Source of the DNA: Synergistes jonesii
GTDB lineage: Bacteria; Synergistota; Synergistia; Synergistales; Synergistaceae
Reading direction: 5' to 3'
Length of the DNA: 64,000 nt
Assembly: GCF_000712295.1 (NCBI RefSeq)
Contig: NZ_JMKI01000047.1
Span: 89,905-153,904, forward strand
The notes below the pieces were generated by a model. The model was not told the origin of the DNA and made no database searches. It saw only the letters and a program-made list of their open reading frames with translations. Made by a program: the position numbers and the translations under genes. Below, in pieces: positions 7,016 to 15,805 of this stretch. How positions within the stretch are numbered: position 1 is the stretch's first letter; every line of letters begins with the position of its first letter.

Positions 7016-8725
7016 ATGACTGGACCCGATAATATAAATGGCATTTCGCGCAGGGAGCGTAAGAAAAAGTCCGATCTTTTCGTGTGTCCTCTCGGCGGAA
7101 TGGGCGAGATAGGAAAAAATCTTACCGTCTTCGGATACGGAGAAGATTATATCGTTATAGACTGCGGATTGAAATTTCCCGAGGAAGATATGCTGGGAAT
7201 AGATTTTGTAATTCCAGACGCGACGTTCCTCGTTGAGAACAAATCAAAAATACGCGGAATCTTTATCACCCACGGTCATGAAGACCATATCGGCGCGCTG
7301 CCGTTCATCCTGCCCCGTCTCGACGTACCCGTATACTGTTCCCGCCTCGCGGGAGGCCTTATAGAAAACAAGATGCTCGACGCGAATACCGGCTATCATC
7401 CGGACTTTCGTTACGTCGAAGCGTGCGACAAGGTGTCAGCCGGATGCTTTGAAGTCGAATTCATACAGATGTGCCATTCGATCCCCGACGCCTTTGCGCT
7501 CGTCGTGCACACTCCGGCCGGCGCGATAGTGCACAGCGGGGATTTTAAATTCGATCCGACGCCGATAGACGGCAACCGCGCGGATTACAGCGCGCTCGCC
7601 CGTCTCGGCGACGAGGGCGTGCTGCTGCTTATGTCCGACTCGACGAATGTCGAGAGGCCCGGCTCGACGCCTTCCGAAAAGATGATAGGGCAAACTTTTG
7701 AGAGGCTCTTCCGCCTTTATAAGGACCGCAGAATCGTCGTCGCGACCTTCTCGAGCAATCTGAACAGAACGCGCATGATTTTCGCTACTGCGGCGCGCTT
7801 CAACAGAAAAGTTTTGCTCGTCGGGCGCAGCATGGTCGCGAACGTGGAGCTTGCGCTGCGCCTAGGCACCCTTGACGTTCCCGAGGGGCAGATGATCTCC
7901 GCGCAGGAAGCCGAAGAGCTTCCCGACAACCGCGTCGTCATCCTGACTACGGGAAGCCAGGGAGAGCCCTTCTCGGGGCTCGTCATGATGAGCCGCGGCA
8001 CTCACAGGCAGGTCAAACTCGGCTCGAAGGATCTCGTCATAATATCAGCGACGCCGATACCGGGGAATGAAAAGCTTGTCAGTCAGACGGTCAACCGTCT
8101 TTTTGCGTGCGGTGCCGAGGTGATCTACGAACGCGACGAAAAGATTCACGTCTCGGGACACGCCTCGCGCGACGAGCTGATGTTGATGCTGAGCCTCACG
8201 CGCCCGAGATTTTTTGTCCCCTGTCACGGCGAATACCGCCATCTTGTGCGGCACGCGCAGCTCGCCAGAGAGATGGGCGTGAACGCGAAGAATATTTTTA
8301 TCCTGCAAAACGGAGACATCTTGAAATTCAGCGGCTCGTCGAAGGCGGAGGTCGCCGGGCACGCGCCCGCCGACGCTGTGCTGATAGACGGCTTCGTGCT
8401 CGGAGAGTTCGAGGGCAGCATACTGCGCGAAAGGCGCGAAATGGCGGAAAACGGCGTCGTCGTGGTATCGGTAGTTCTGAACGGCGATATGCGCCCGGCC
8501 GCGCCGGTGCAGATACAGACGCGCGGCAGCGTCTATTCCTCCGAGGACGGAAGCACGCTGCGCGAGCTTGAATCCGCCGTGCTCGCGGCGCTCGCACAAT
8601 TTTCGCGCTCGCCCGGGGCGCGCAGGGAGACGCTGCCGACGGAGATTCGCAAGAGGATACGTGAAAAGCTTGATATGAATCCCCGCTGTTATCCGACGAT
8701 AATTCCTCTTGTAACCTATATTTAG
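7016..8725 (+). CDS. rnj: Ribonuclease J
   Basis: This 569-residue metallo-beta-lactamase/beta-CASP ribonuclease acts in mRNA decay and rRNA/5'-end processing with endo- and 5'-exonuclease activity. Visible landmarks are GGMGEIGKN, the zinc motif HGHEDHIGALP, SGDFKFD, STNVERPG and the beta-CASP histidine motifs SGHAS and PCHGEYRHL, followed by the RNase J C-terminal domain. The ATG at 7016 follows GGAGGGGAG at good spacing; an in-frame GTG at 7010 lies inside that site and is unlikely. It diverges from greA. The substrates are the usual bulk RNAs of the family. Confidence 0.93.
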   Translation: MTGPDNINGISRRERKKKSDLFVCPLGGMGEIGKNLTVFGYGEDYIVIDCGLKFPEEDMLGIDFVIPDATFLVENKSKIRGIFITHGHEDHIGALPFILPRLDVPVYCSRLAGGLIENKMLDANTGYHPDFRYVEACDKVSAGCFEVEFIQMCHSIPDAFALVVHTPAGAIVHSGDFKFDPTPIDGNRADYSALARLGDEGVLLLMSDSTNVERPGSTPSEKMIGQTFERLFRLYKDRRIVVATFSSNLNRTRMIFATAARFNRKVLLVGRSMVANVELALRLGTLDVPEGQMISAQEAEELPDNRVVILTTGSQGEPFSGLVMMSRGTHRQVKLGSKDLVIISATPIPGNEKLVSQTVNRLFACGAEVIYERDEKIHVSGHASRDELMLMLSLTRPRFFVPCHGEYRHLVRHAQLAREMGVNAKNIFILQNGDILKFSGSSKAEVAGHAPADAVLIDGFVLGEFEGSILRERREMAENGVVVVSVVLNGDMRPAAPVQIQTRGSVYSSEDGSTLRELESAVLAALAQFSRSPGARRETLPTEIRKRIREKLDMNPRCYPTIIPLVTYI

Positions 8726-8735
8726 AACGTTTTAC

Positions 8736-8753
8736 ATGCGGCTGCGGCCGCAT
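8736..8753. other. Intergenic hairpin
   Basis: ATGCGGC (8736-8742) and GCCGCAT (8747-8753) form a 7-base-pair stem with a tetraloop between the RNase J stop and the Na/Pi cotransporter start. There is no T-run, so it may be an mRNA-processing or stability element rather than a terminator. Confidence 0.4.
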
Positions 8754-8778
8754 ATATTCTGAGGGGAGATATAATTTT

Positions 8779-10440
8779 ATGTCATTTGGCGATTTGCTTC
8801 AGGTCCTGGCAGGGGTGGGGGTTCTGCTCTACGGAATCATCATCATGGGAGATTCTCTGCAGATCATAGCCGGGGACAGGCTGCGAAAGCTTATCGGATC
8901 GCTGACGGCGACGCCTATCAAGGGGCTTCTCGTCGGCACCGCTGTAACCTCGATTCTGCAGAGCAGCAGCGCTACGACGATTATGGTCGTCAGCTTCGTC
9001 GATGTCGGCTTTATGACGCTCACGCAGGCTATCGGGGTGATACTGGGGGCGAATATAGGCACGACGGTTACGGGACAGCTGATAGCCTTCGACATAACCA
9101 ACGTGGCTTACATATGCGTTCTAGTTGGAGCCGCAATATGCATCCTCGCGCACAAGAAGAGGGTGAAGCATATAGGCGTGGGTATAGTCGGTTTCGGACT
9201 GCTTTTCATAGGTATGGAGATGATGCAGGGGCCGCTTTCATTTTTGAAGGAACGTCCGGAGGTCACCGCGGCCTTCAGCAGCCATCCCGCGGTGGCCTTC
9301 CTTGCCGGGCTCATCCTTACGCTCATCGTGCAATCGAGCTCGGCTACGGTCGGCCTTACGATGGCTATCGCGGTACAGGGCGTTATACCGCTTCAGACGG
9401 CGATCGTCATCATACTCGGCGACAACATCGGGACTACGATTACGGCCGTTCTCGCGTCTCTCAGCGCGAACAGGGCCGCGAAACAGGCGGCCGCGGCGCA
9501 CGTCATGATAAAGATACTCGGCACGTTGGTCATACTGCTAGTCCTGCCATTCTATACCTCGTTGATAGAGATGACGGCAAATACTATTTCCAGGCAGGTT
9601 GCAAACGCTCATACTATTTTCAATATAATAATCGCTCTGCTTTTCCTGCCCTTCGTCTCCCAGTATGCCAATTTCATCAGAAAGCTCATACCTGACGACG
9701 AGAGCGTGCAGGCAACGAGCCCGATATACCTCAACCGCGCGCTCTTGACCGTTTCCAGCGCTGCCGCGATCGACGCGGTGCGCAAGGAAATGATACGCCT
9801 CTCGCGCACCGCGCGCCAAATGATCGAGGACTGTCGCAGGCTGATAGTCGAGGGCGACGAGAAGCTCGTCGAAGAGGTAGAGCGCAGCGAGTCAAACGTC
9901 AACGAGATGACGCGCGATATCGTCCAGTATGCCTCGGAGGTCGGACAGGGAAGGCTTTCGACGGACATGTCGACGCTGCTGAACCTCTCGACTAACGCGG
10001 TCAGCGACGCAGAGCGCATCGGGGACCACGCTACGAACCTGGTGGAAATGTACCAGTACCTTCAGGATCACCACCTGACTCTTTCCCCGAAGGCGCTTGA
10101 GGAGGGCAACGAGATGTTCGCGCTCGTCCTCACGGCTCTCGACAAGAGCATCCAGGCGCTCGACGAGGAAAATCCGGATCTCGCCGCCGAGGCCATCAAG
10201 CTGGAGCAGCGTATCGACGACATGGAGAAGGCGCTGCGCGCCCAGCACATCGAACGCCTGAACAGGGGGCTCTGCAAGCCGGGGGCCGGAGTCGTCTTCA
10301 TAGATATACTGAGCAATCTTGAAAGGGTAGGAGACCACGCGACTAACCTCGCCGATATGGTCATCGAGGTTTCCAAGCTGCATAAAAATAAAAAATCAAA
10401 GACGGAAAGCGCGCCTAAGGGCAAGGAGGCGGCGAAATGA
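8779..10440 (+). CDS. Na+/phosphate cotransporter family protein with PhoU-like C-terminus
   Basis: This 553-residue membrane protein carries the two inverted NptA/PF02690 repeats, each with the QSSSAT motif (ILQSSSATTIMVVS and IVQSSSATVGLTMA) that forms the Na+ and phosphate site. From about residue 330 it has two soluble helical PhoU-like segments, including ERIGDHATNL and ERVGDHATNL. The family (YjbB/NptA) moves phosphate across the inner membrane with sodium. GGGGAG precedes the ATG. The stop overlaps the start of uppP by four bases, so phosphate transport and undecaprenyl-diphosphate dephosphorylation are co-expressed. Confidence 0.9.
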   Translation: MSFGDLLQVLAGVGVLLYGIIIMGDSLQIIAGDRLRKLIGSLTATPIKGLLVGTAVTSILQSSSATTIMVVSFVDVGFMTLTQAIGVILGANIGTTVTGQLIAFDITNVAYICVLVGAAICILAHKKRVKHIGVGIVGFGLLFIGMEMMQGPLSFLKERPEVTAAFSSHPAVAFLAGLILTLIVQSSSATVGLTMAIAVQGVIPLQTAIVIILGDNIGTTITAVLASLSANRAAKQAAAAHVMIKILGTLVILLVLPFYTSLIEMTANTISRQVANAHTIFNIIIALLFLPFVSQYANFIRKLIPDDESVQATSPIYLNRALLTVSSAAAIDAVRKEMIRLSRTARQMIEDCRRLIVEGDEKLVEEVERSESNVNEMTRDIVQYASEVGQGRLSTDMSTLLNLSTNAVSDAERIGDHATNLVEMYQYLQDHHLTLSPKALEEGNEMFALVLTALDKSIQALDEENPDLAAEAIKLEQRIDDMEKALRAQHIERLNRGLCKPGAGVVFIDILSNLERVGDHATNLADMVIEVSKLHKNKKSKTESAPKGKEAAK

Positions 10441-11246
10441 ATTCAAACGCGATTCTGCTTGGGTTTATCCAAGGCTTCACCGAATTTCTGCCGGTCAGCA
10501 GCTCTGGTCATCTGGCCCTGGCGAAAATTTTTCTCGGCATGGAGATGCCGCCGCTGAACTACGACCTTGTACTGCATGTTTCGACGGTGCTTGCGACTCT
10601 TATATTTTTCGCGCCGGACATCGCCGTGCTTTTAATCGAATGGTCTTCCGGCTTTTCTAACGCACAGCGGCGCAGGAGCGCTGGGTGGAGCATAGGCTGG
10701 GCCGTTATCGCCGGCACGGTCATCACGGCGGCGATAGGGCTCGCGCTGAAGAACTTCGCCGAAGAGGCGTCTATGAACTCGATCATGGTCGGAGCCGGCC
10801 TCGTCGTCACTGGCGTCGTCCTTCTGATTTCGAGGAAGATGGGAAACGGCTGCGGGCACGTCGCCTTCACCGACGGGCTGTACGTCGGCATAGCTCAGGG
10901 GCTAGCGGTATTCCCCGGCGTGTCGCGCTCGGGCATGACGATAATGGCGGGGCTTGCCGCGGGGCTTTCGAAGGAGGCCGCCTTCCGCTTCTCGTTCCTT
11001 CTATCCATTCCGGCGATACTCGGCGCTGCGCTCGTGCAGGCTCTTGAGATCGGAGGCTGGCGTGAATTTGTTTCTTCCCTGCCATCCGGCTGGTTTTTAG
11101 GCGCGCTCTGCGCGTTCGCCTCGGGGCTCTTTTCACTGTTTGTTTTGAAAAAGCTCGTGATAACGTCAAAGTGGTGGCTCTTTGGGGTATACTGTCTTGC
11201 AGCGGGTGTCGCTGCGATCGGAGTAACTTGTCTGGGAGCGTGGTAA
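10437..11246 (+). CDS. uppP: Undecaprenyl-diphosphatase UppP (BacA)
   Basis: UppP removes a phosphate from undecaprenyl diphosphate so that the lipid carrier can be reused for peptidoglycan and glycan export. The 269-residue polytopic protein has the catalytic QGFTEFLPVSSSGHL motif near the N-terminus and the second conserved motif PGVSRSGMT. The length is normal. The ATG overlaps the TGA of the Na/Pi cotransporter, and the small DUF4321 gene starts one base after its stop. It may also confer bacitracin tolerance, as family members do. Confidence 0.95.
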   Translation: MNSNAILLGFIQGFTEFLPVSSSGHLALAKIFLGMEMPPLNYDLVLHVSTVLATLIFFAPDIAVLLIEWSSGFSNAQRRRSAGWSIGWAVIAGTVITAAIGLALKNFAEEASMNSIMVGAGLVVTGVVLLISRKMGNGCGHVAFTDGLYVGIAQGLAVFPGVSRSGMTIMAGLAAGLSKEAAFRFSFLLSIPAILGAALVQALEIGGWREFVSSLPSGWFLGALCAFASGLFSLFVLKKLVITSKWWLFGVYCLAAGVAAIGVTCLGAW

Positions 11247-11247
11247 T

Positions 11248-11496
11248 ATGTCGCTGTTGAAGAATTCGTCCTTCAAATGGGGCGTCGTTCTGTTATGCAT
11301 GATACTGGGGACCTGGCTGGGGATATTTTTGCAGAATTTCCGCGCTACGGCGGCGATTTTTGCGAACGTGACCGACTTTACGTTCGATATCCGCCAGATC
11401 GATCTCGTGATGCTCAGGTTCGGCGTACTTTTTTCGATGAGGATCAATCTGGGAACTATCATCGGAGCGGTAGCGGGAATACTGATAACGAAATGA
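11248..11496 (+). CDS. Small membrane protein, DUF4321-like
   Basis: This 82-residue protein has two predicted membrane segments (about 11-27 and 63-81) separated by a short polar stretch. It resembles the DUF4321 proteins found beside maf in Gram-positive and Synergistota genomes. No function is known. It sits between uppP and maf, and its stop overlaps the maf start by four bases (ATGA), so it is in the same transcription unit. Confidence 0.7.
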   Translation: MSLLKNSSFKWGVVLLCMILGTWLGIFLQNFRATAAIFANVTDFTFDIRQIDLVMLRFGVLFSMRINLGTIIGAVAGILITK

Positions 11497-12086
11497 AGGA
11501 AGCGCTGATACTCGCATCGGGAAGCCCGAGGCGGAGGGAGCTGCTTTCGCGCGTCTGTCGAGACTTTGAGGTCGTGCCGTCGAATATGGTGGAAAAGGAG
11601 GCCGGCTCGGCGCCGCCCGCGGAATATGTGAAAATGCTCGCCGACGAAAAGGCCTCGGAGGTCGCTTCACGCTTTCCGTCGCGCTGGGTCGTCGGCGCTG
11701 ATACCGTCGTCGCGTCGGAGGGGAAAATTTTAGGGAAGCCTGCGGACGAACGCGAGGCCGCGGCGATGCTTCGGGCGCTTTCGGGGCGCGCTCATTCGGT
11801 CTTCACAGGAGTGGCCCTGATCGCTCCGGACGGCGGCAAAAATGTCTGCTCAGAAGAGACGCGCGTCTTTTTCCGCCCTCTTTCGGACGATGACATCAGG
11901 GCCTATGTCGCGCTCGGCGAAAGCGCGGACAAAGCTGGCGCTTACGCGATACAGGGAAGCGGTGCGCTGCTTGCCGAACGGATAGAAGGGTGTTATTTTA
12001 ATGTCGTCGGCCTGCCTCTTTCAAGGCTCTCAAAAATGTTTGAAGAGATGGGCGTGCCTCTCGCGGCTCAGTGGAGGGATGAATGA
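11493..12086 (+). CDS. maf: Maf/YhdE nucleotide pyrophosphatase
   Basis: Maf proteins hydrolyse non-canonical or modified nucleoside triphosphates (dTTP/UTP or m7GTP subtypes) and are linked to division arrest. The 197-residue protein has the N-terminal ASGSPRRRELL motif, VGADTVV, GKPADEREAAAML and GAYAIQGSGA. The start is set by the ATGA overlap with the preceding small membrane protein, and the stop overlaps the next gene by four bases. The dTTP/UTP-type assignment is likely from GAYAIQG but untested. Confidence 0.93.
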   Translation: MKEALILASGSPRRRELLSRVCRDFEVVPSNMVEKEAGSAPPAEYVKMLADEKASEVASRFPSRWVVGADTVVASEGKILGKPADEREAAAMLRALSGRAHSVFTGVALIAPDGGKNVCSEETRVFFRPLSDDDIRAYVALGESADKAGAYAIQGSGALLAERIEGCYFNVVGLPLSRLSKMFEEMGVPLAAQWRDE

Positions 12087-14002
12087 GAATGGATATAAAT
12101 AAACGCGTATTGCTGTGGAGCGCGCTTGCGGCGGCTTTTGTCTGCGCCGCGGCTGGGCTGCTGCCGAGAGTAGCGGCGGAGAAGGCGAATAAGAGCGTGG
12201 CCTTTGTCGCCGAGTACAGAGAGGTCGCTTCTCTCGCTTATCAGAACAACGTGGAGCCGGCCGACGTATGGCGCAGGATCAACGACTTGGGGGTGCTAGG
12301 GGTCGCCGCCGCCGAATACACCGGCGACGAGCTCGCGTCTCATAACCCGATGCCGGTGCGCTTCGGCTCGGCTTCGCTGCTCTGCGCTTCTGCCGCGAAG
12401 AAAAATTTCAGCCGCGCGGTGCTGCGCTTTTTACCTGATTTTGTTTACGCCGACATCCTCTGGGAATATATAAAGGCGAAGCTGCCGGCCTCCGAGCTGA
12501 TAGCTGACGGCGGATATAAGGTCATACTTCTGCCGGGTTCCGTCGAAGAGCTTAAATTTTCGGCGTTCGTGCCCGACGTAGCGGCTCTCGAATTCGCGCG
12601 CGCGAGCGGCGTTCCCGCTCTCTTCCGCCCGGGCCCCTGCACTCCGGCCTCCGGGCAGAATGTCGCGGACGCCTTCTCGCTTCTGCTTGAAAAATATCCG
12701 AATATCAAAAATATAACACCCGCCGGGCTCGTCGCCCCGGGCTATCCGGAGCTCGAGCCTCTCGTTTCCGTGATGAAGGCTCACGATATCACCATGTCTC
12801 AGGTCGAGTTTATAAAACAGGTGGGCGTGCCTCAACTTGCAAAGATGGCGGCCCCGTATGTCATTCCAATGCACAGCCTCACGCGCGACGAGATCATTTC
12901 GCGCGGCCTGAGCCGTCGCACTATAGCGGACAGGTTCGTTCGCGCGGTGCACGAGCGTTCGATAAGGCTGATAATGGTCCACCCTTACGATTTGCAGATG
13001 GGCGGGCGCCTTGATATATTCGCCGGCGACCTCGCCGTTTATAAGGAGGCGCTCGAAGCACGCGGCTGCAAAATGGAATGGCCGCATACCTCGCCGGTGC
13101 GCTCTTCGCCTCTTGCCGGAGCTGCGGCGTGCGGGATAGTCTTCGTCTTTACGCTGTGGTTCTATTTCGCGCGGCTCACCGCATCGGAGGCTGAAAACGT
13201 CTCGCCCTTCACCGCCGCCGCGCTCTTTGTCGCTTCGCTAGTCCTTGGCGCCGCCATGTGGAAGCTCCCTTTGCTCGCTAAGCTGCAGGGCGGCCTCTGC
13301 GGTGCGCTCGTCGCGGCCGAGGCGGCGCTTTCCGCGCTCGACTGCTGGAAAAGGCGCCCGATATGCTCGATTGGCGCGCTTCTGATCGTGCTCGCCGGTG
13401 GACTTTCGATAGCCTCCTTCTACGGGACTTCGGCGGCCGCGCTGCGCCTTACTCCATTCTCGGGCGTGAAGCTGACGTTGCTGCTGCCGCCTCTGATGGT
13501 ACTCTATCACGACCTCGTGCGCCGCGTGCACCCCGAGCCACTCGGCGAGATAGTTTCGCGTCCGGTGCTTTGGGGCGAGCTCGTTCTGATCGGCGTGATG
13601 CTGCTCGCTCTGCTTGTCATGGCTGTGCGCAGCGACAACGTTTCGAACGTCCCCGTGCTCGAGGTCGCCTTCCGCGACTTTATGGAGCGCGCTCTCGCGG
13701 TGCGCCCGCGCACCAAGGAGTTCCTCGTCGGTTATCCGGCGCTCGTGCTTTACTGGTACCTTGTGCGCCGCGACTATCTCCCGCACTACCGCGAGGCGGC
13801 GCGCCTCGCTGCGTCGCTCGCCTTCTGCTCGGCTGTGAACACCTTCTGCCATTTCCACACGCTCCTTCAGCTGAGCGTCATCCGCGTTCTGAACGGCTGG
13901 TGGCTCGGCATGGCGGTCGGGCTTGTTTTCACCGCGCTGCTGCATTTCGCCTTCGTCCCCTTCTGCCGCAGGGCCCGCTCTTATCTGGCAAGCAAACATT
14001 GA
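12083..14002 (+). CDS. DUF5693 family polytopic membrane protein
   Basis: This 639-residue protein has an N-terminal membrane anchor, an extracytoplasmic region to about residue 340, then around seven or eight hydrophobic segments to the C-terminus. It matches the DUF5693 proteins commonly encoded directly before csaB in SLH-type S-layer organisms. No biochemical function is established. The soluble part contains no motif I recognise. Because it overlaps csaB (TTGA), I infer a role in making or exporting the pyruvylated secondary cell-wall polymer. The start overlaps maf by four bases. Confidence 0.75.
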   Translation: MRMDINKRVLLWSALAAAFVCAAAGLLPRVAAEKANKSVAFVAEYREVASLAYQNNVEPADVWRRINDLGVLGVAAAEYTGDELASHNPMPVRFGSASLLCASAAKKNFSRAVLRFLPDFVYADILWEYIKAKLPASELIADGGYKVILLPGSVEELKFSAFVPDVAALEFARASGVPALFRPGPCTPASGQNVADAFSLLLEKYPNIKNITPAGLVAPGYPELEPLVSVMKAHDITMSQVEFIKQVGVPQLAKMAAPYVIPMHSLTRDEIISRGLSRRTIADRFVRAVHERSIRLIMVHPYDLQMGGRLDIFAGDLAVYKEALEARGCKMEWPHTSPVRSSPLAGAAACGIVFVFTLWFYFARLTASEAENVSPFTAAALFVASLVLGAAMWKLPLLAKLQGGLCGALVAAEAALSALDCWKRRPICSIGALLIVLAGGLSIASFYGTSAAALRLTPFSGVKLTLLLPPLMVLYHDLVRRVHPEPLGEIVSRPVLWGELVLIGVMLLALLVMAVRSDNVSNVPVLEVAFRDFMERALAVRPRTKEFLVGYPALVLYWYLVRRDYLPHYREAARLAASLAFCSAVNTFCHFHTLLQLSVIRVLNGWWLGMAVGLVFTALLHFAFVPFCRRARSYLASKH

Positions 14003-15030
14003 GAAAAGAGTTCGAGATACTTCTCATAGGCTATTACGGCTTCGGAAATCTCGGCGACGAACTGCTCGCCGAGGCCTCGATAAAGCTTCTCGTCAGATGC
14101 GGCGTAAGGCCGGAGAAAATAGCGATGCTTTCCGCAGGGCCCCAAGAGAGCGAAAAAAAATTCGGTGTGCGCGCTTTTAACCGCTGGAAGCCCTCCGAAG
14201 TGATCAAGGCCTGCAGGCGGAGCGGCGCGCTGCTGCTCGGAGGGGGGGGGCTCTTCCAGGATGCGACGAGTGCGCGCTCCTGCGTTTATTACTGGGGTGT
14301 CACGCTTATCGCTAAACTATGCGGCATGAAGATATTCGCGGCTGGGCAGTCTGTCGGCCCGTTGCGCGGAGGAATGTCGCGTGTTTTTGCGAAGCACGCA
14401 CTTTCGATGTGTTCTGAGATATCTCTCCGCGACGAAACCTCGATGAAGCTCGTAAAGGGCTTCGGGCTGGACGCGCGCATGACGCCGGACCTCGTACTGA
14501 CTCTCGGACTTCCGGCGAAATCGCGCGGCGGCGGAGCTATGCTCTTCAACGCACGCCCTTCCTACGGCGCGCTCGCCGAGGAGTCCGCTAAAAAATGCGC
14601 CGTCATCGCGCGTGAAAGAAAGTGCGAGGTCGTCGGCGTAGCTCTCGCCGACGAGGACGTGTCGGAGATGAAAAGGCTCGAAGTGCTGGATTATATAAAA
14701 TTCCGCGATATAATTACCGTGCGGAGTCTCGAAGATTTTTCGCGTGTCGCGGAGGACGCTTCCGCGGCGATAGGGATGCGGCTCCATTTTCTGGAGCTCT
14801 GCGCGCTCGCCGCTCTTCCCGCGGCCGGCTGCCCTTACGATCCTAAGGTCTCGGACTTCTGTATGCGTTATAATATAGCGACGACAAACGACGGGCTGGA
14901 AGCGCCGCGGCTCGACGTTGCGGCGATACCCGCCGAAGAGGGCGAAGAAGCGCTTAAGAATTTCAGGGAGGCGCTCTTTCTTATTATTGGTAATACAGAT
15001 GGACGAAAAGAAATTTGCAAAGCTGAATAA
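13999..15030 (+). CDS. csaB: Polysaccharide pyruvyl transferase CsaB
   Basis: CsaB transfers pyruvate from phosphoenolpyruvate to a cell-surface polysaccharide, creating the ketal that SLH-domain proteins bind. The 343-residue protein has GYYGFGNLGDELL at its N-terminus, LLLGGGGLFQDATS, AAGQSVGPL, SLRDETS and IGMRLHFLELCA, all typical of the family. The TTG at 13999 overlaps the preceding stop codon (TTGA) and starts exactly where homology begins; the long upstream extension of the frame is antisense noise within the DUF5693 gene. It supports the view that this organism has an SLH-anchored S-layer or outer-membrane porins. Confidence 0.9.
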   Translation: MRKEFEILLIGYYGFGNLGDELLAEASIKLLVRCGVRPEKIAMLSAGPQESEKKFGVRAFNRWKPSEVIKACRRSGALLLGGGGLFQDATSARSCVYYWGVTLIAKLCGMKIFAAGQSVGPLRGGMSRVFAKHALSMCSEISLRDETSMKLVKGFGLDARMTPDLVLTLGLPAKSRGGGAMLFNARPSYGALAEESAKKCAVIARERKCEVVGVALADEDVSEMKRLEVLDYIKFRDIITVRSLEDFSRVAEDASAAIGMRLHFLELCALAALPAAGCPYDPKVSDFCMRYNIATTNDGLEAPRLDVAAIPAEEGEEALKNFREALFLIIGNTDGRKEICKAE

Positions 15031-15805
15031 TATCTCTGCCGAGGTGCGCAAGGATATTCTGCGGATGGTCGGCATCGCGCGCTCCGGCCCGCTTGAGAAG
15101 TCGCTCTCGGCCGCGAGCCTCCTCGTCTATCTTTATTGGGAAGAAATGCTTTTCGTTCCCGGCGAACCTCGGAGGGAGGATCGCGACCGCTTCATGACCG
15201 ATGTGCCGGAGGCCGTCCCCGCTCTCTACGCGGTCCTCGCGCGGCGCGGTTTTTTCGAGCGCGAACATCTGTGGCATTACAGACGCCTCGGCGCGATGCT
15301 CCAAGCTCTGCCGGATTTCGGCCGTATCCCGGGCGTTGACGCGCCGTGCGTCGCCGCGCGCCCGCAGATCGCTATGGCCGGTGCGCTCGCGCGCGAGCTC
15401 TTCCCTGCCGAGAGTTCGCCGAGGGTGATCTTCCTCACGGACGAAAAAAATCTGCTCTGCGACGAATTTATCGCCGATCTTAAAAAATCGTCCGGCAAAT
15501 ATACGCCCAATCTGCTCGTCCTTGTCCTGCAAAATCTTCGCGGCGACACAGCGAGGATAGCGGCGCCGGCGAGACTTTCCTCGTTCGGCTGGGACGTGCG
15601 CGAAGCGTTTTCCAGCGATTTCGAATCGCTGGAAAACGCTTTCATGTCTTTTAATTTCGCTGAGGGCGCTCCGAAGGCGCTTGTCGCGCTTCAGTCGGAA
15701 GATGTTTTCGTGAAGCTGGAGCATTCGGAGGCCTTCCGTTCGCTGAGCATGGGCGAGCTTGATATGGCTCTTGAAGAATTGGAGGAGAAATCCAATGAAC
15801 GCTGA
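14999..15805 (+). CDS. Degenerate transketolase N-terminal (TPP-binding) subunit homologue
   Basis: The 268-residue protein aligns in general layout with the N-terminal half of split transketolases: an N-terminal helix AEVRKDILRMVGIARSG, then a region ending in NLLVLVLQN. The diphosphate-binding GDGE motif is replaced by TDEK around residues 147-150, and the GHxxG motif near the N-terminus is absent. The Mg-TPP site therefore looks lost. The ATG at 14999 overlaps the csaB end and has no good ribosome site, suggesting coupling. It is followed by a transketolase C-terminal homologue in the same operon. Function is unknown; a structural or regulatory role is more likely than catalysis. Confidence 0.7.
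   Translation: MDEKKFAKLNNISAEVRKDILRMVGIARSGPLEKSLSAASLLVYLYWEEMLFVPGEPRREDRDRFMTDVPEAVPALYAVLARRGFFEREHLWHYRRLGAMLQALPDFGRIPGVDAPCVAARPQIAMAGALARELFPAESSPRVIFLTDEKNLLCDEFIADLKKSSGKYTPNLLVLVLQNLRGDTARIAAPARLSSFGWDVREAFSSDFESLENAFMSFNFAEGAPKALVALQSEDVFVKLEHSEAFRSLSMGELDMALEELEEKSNER

Noticed and set aside
13363..13998. Long N-terminal extension of the csaB frame
   Set aside because: The translation is Arg/Ala-rich noise within the DUF5693 gene; homology to CsaB begins exactly at TTG 13999.
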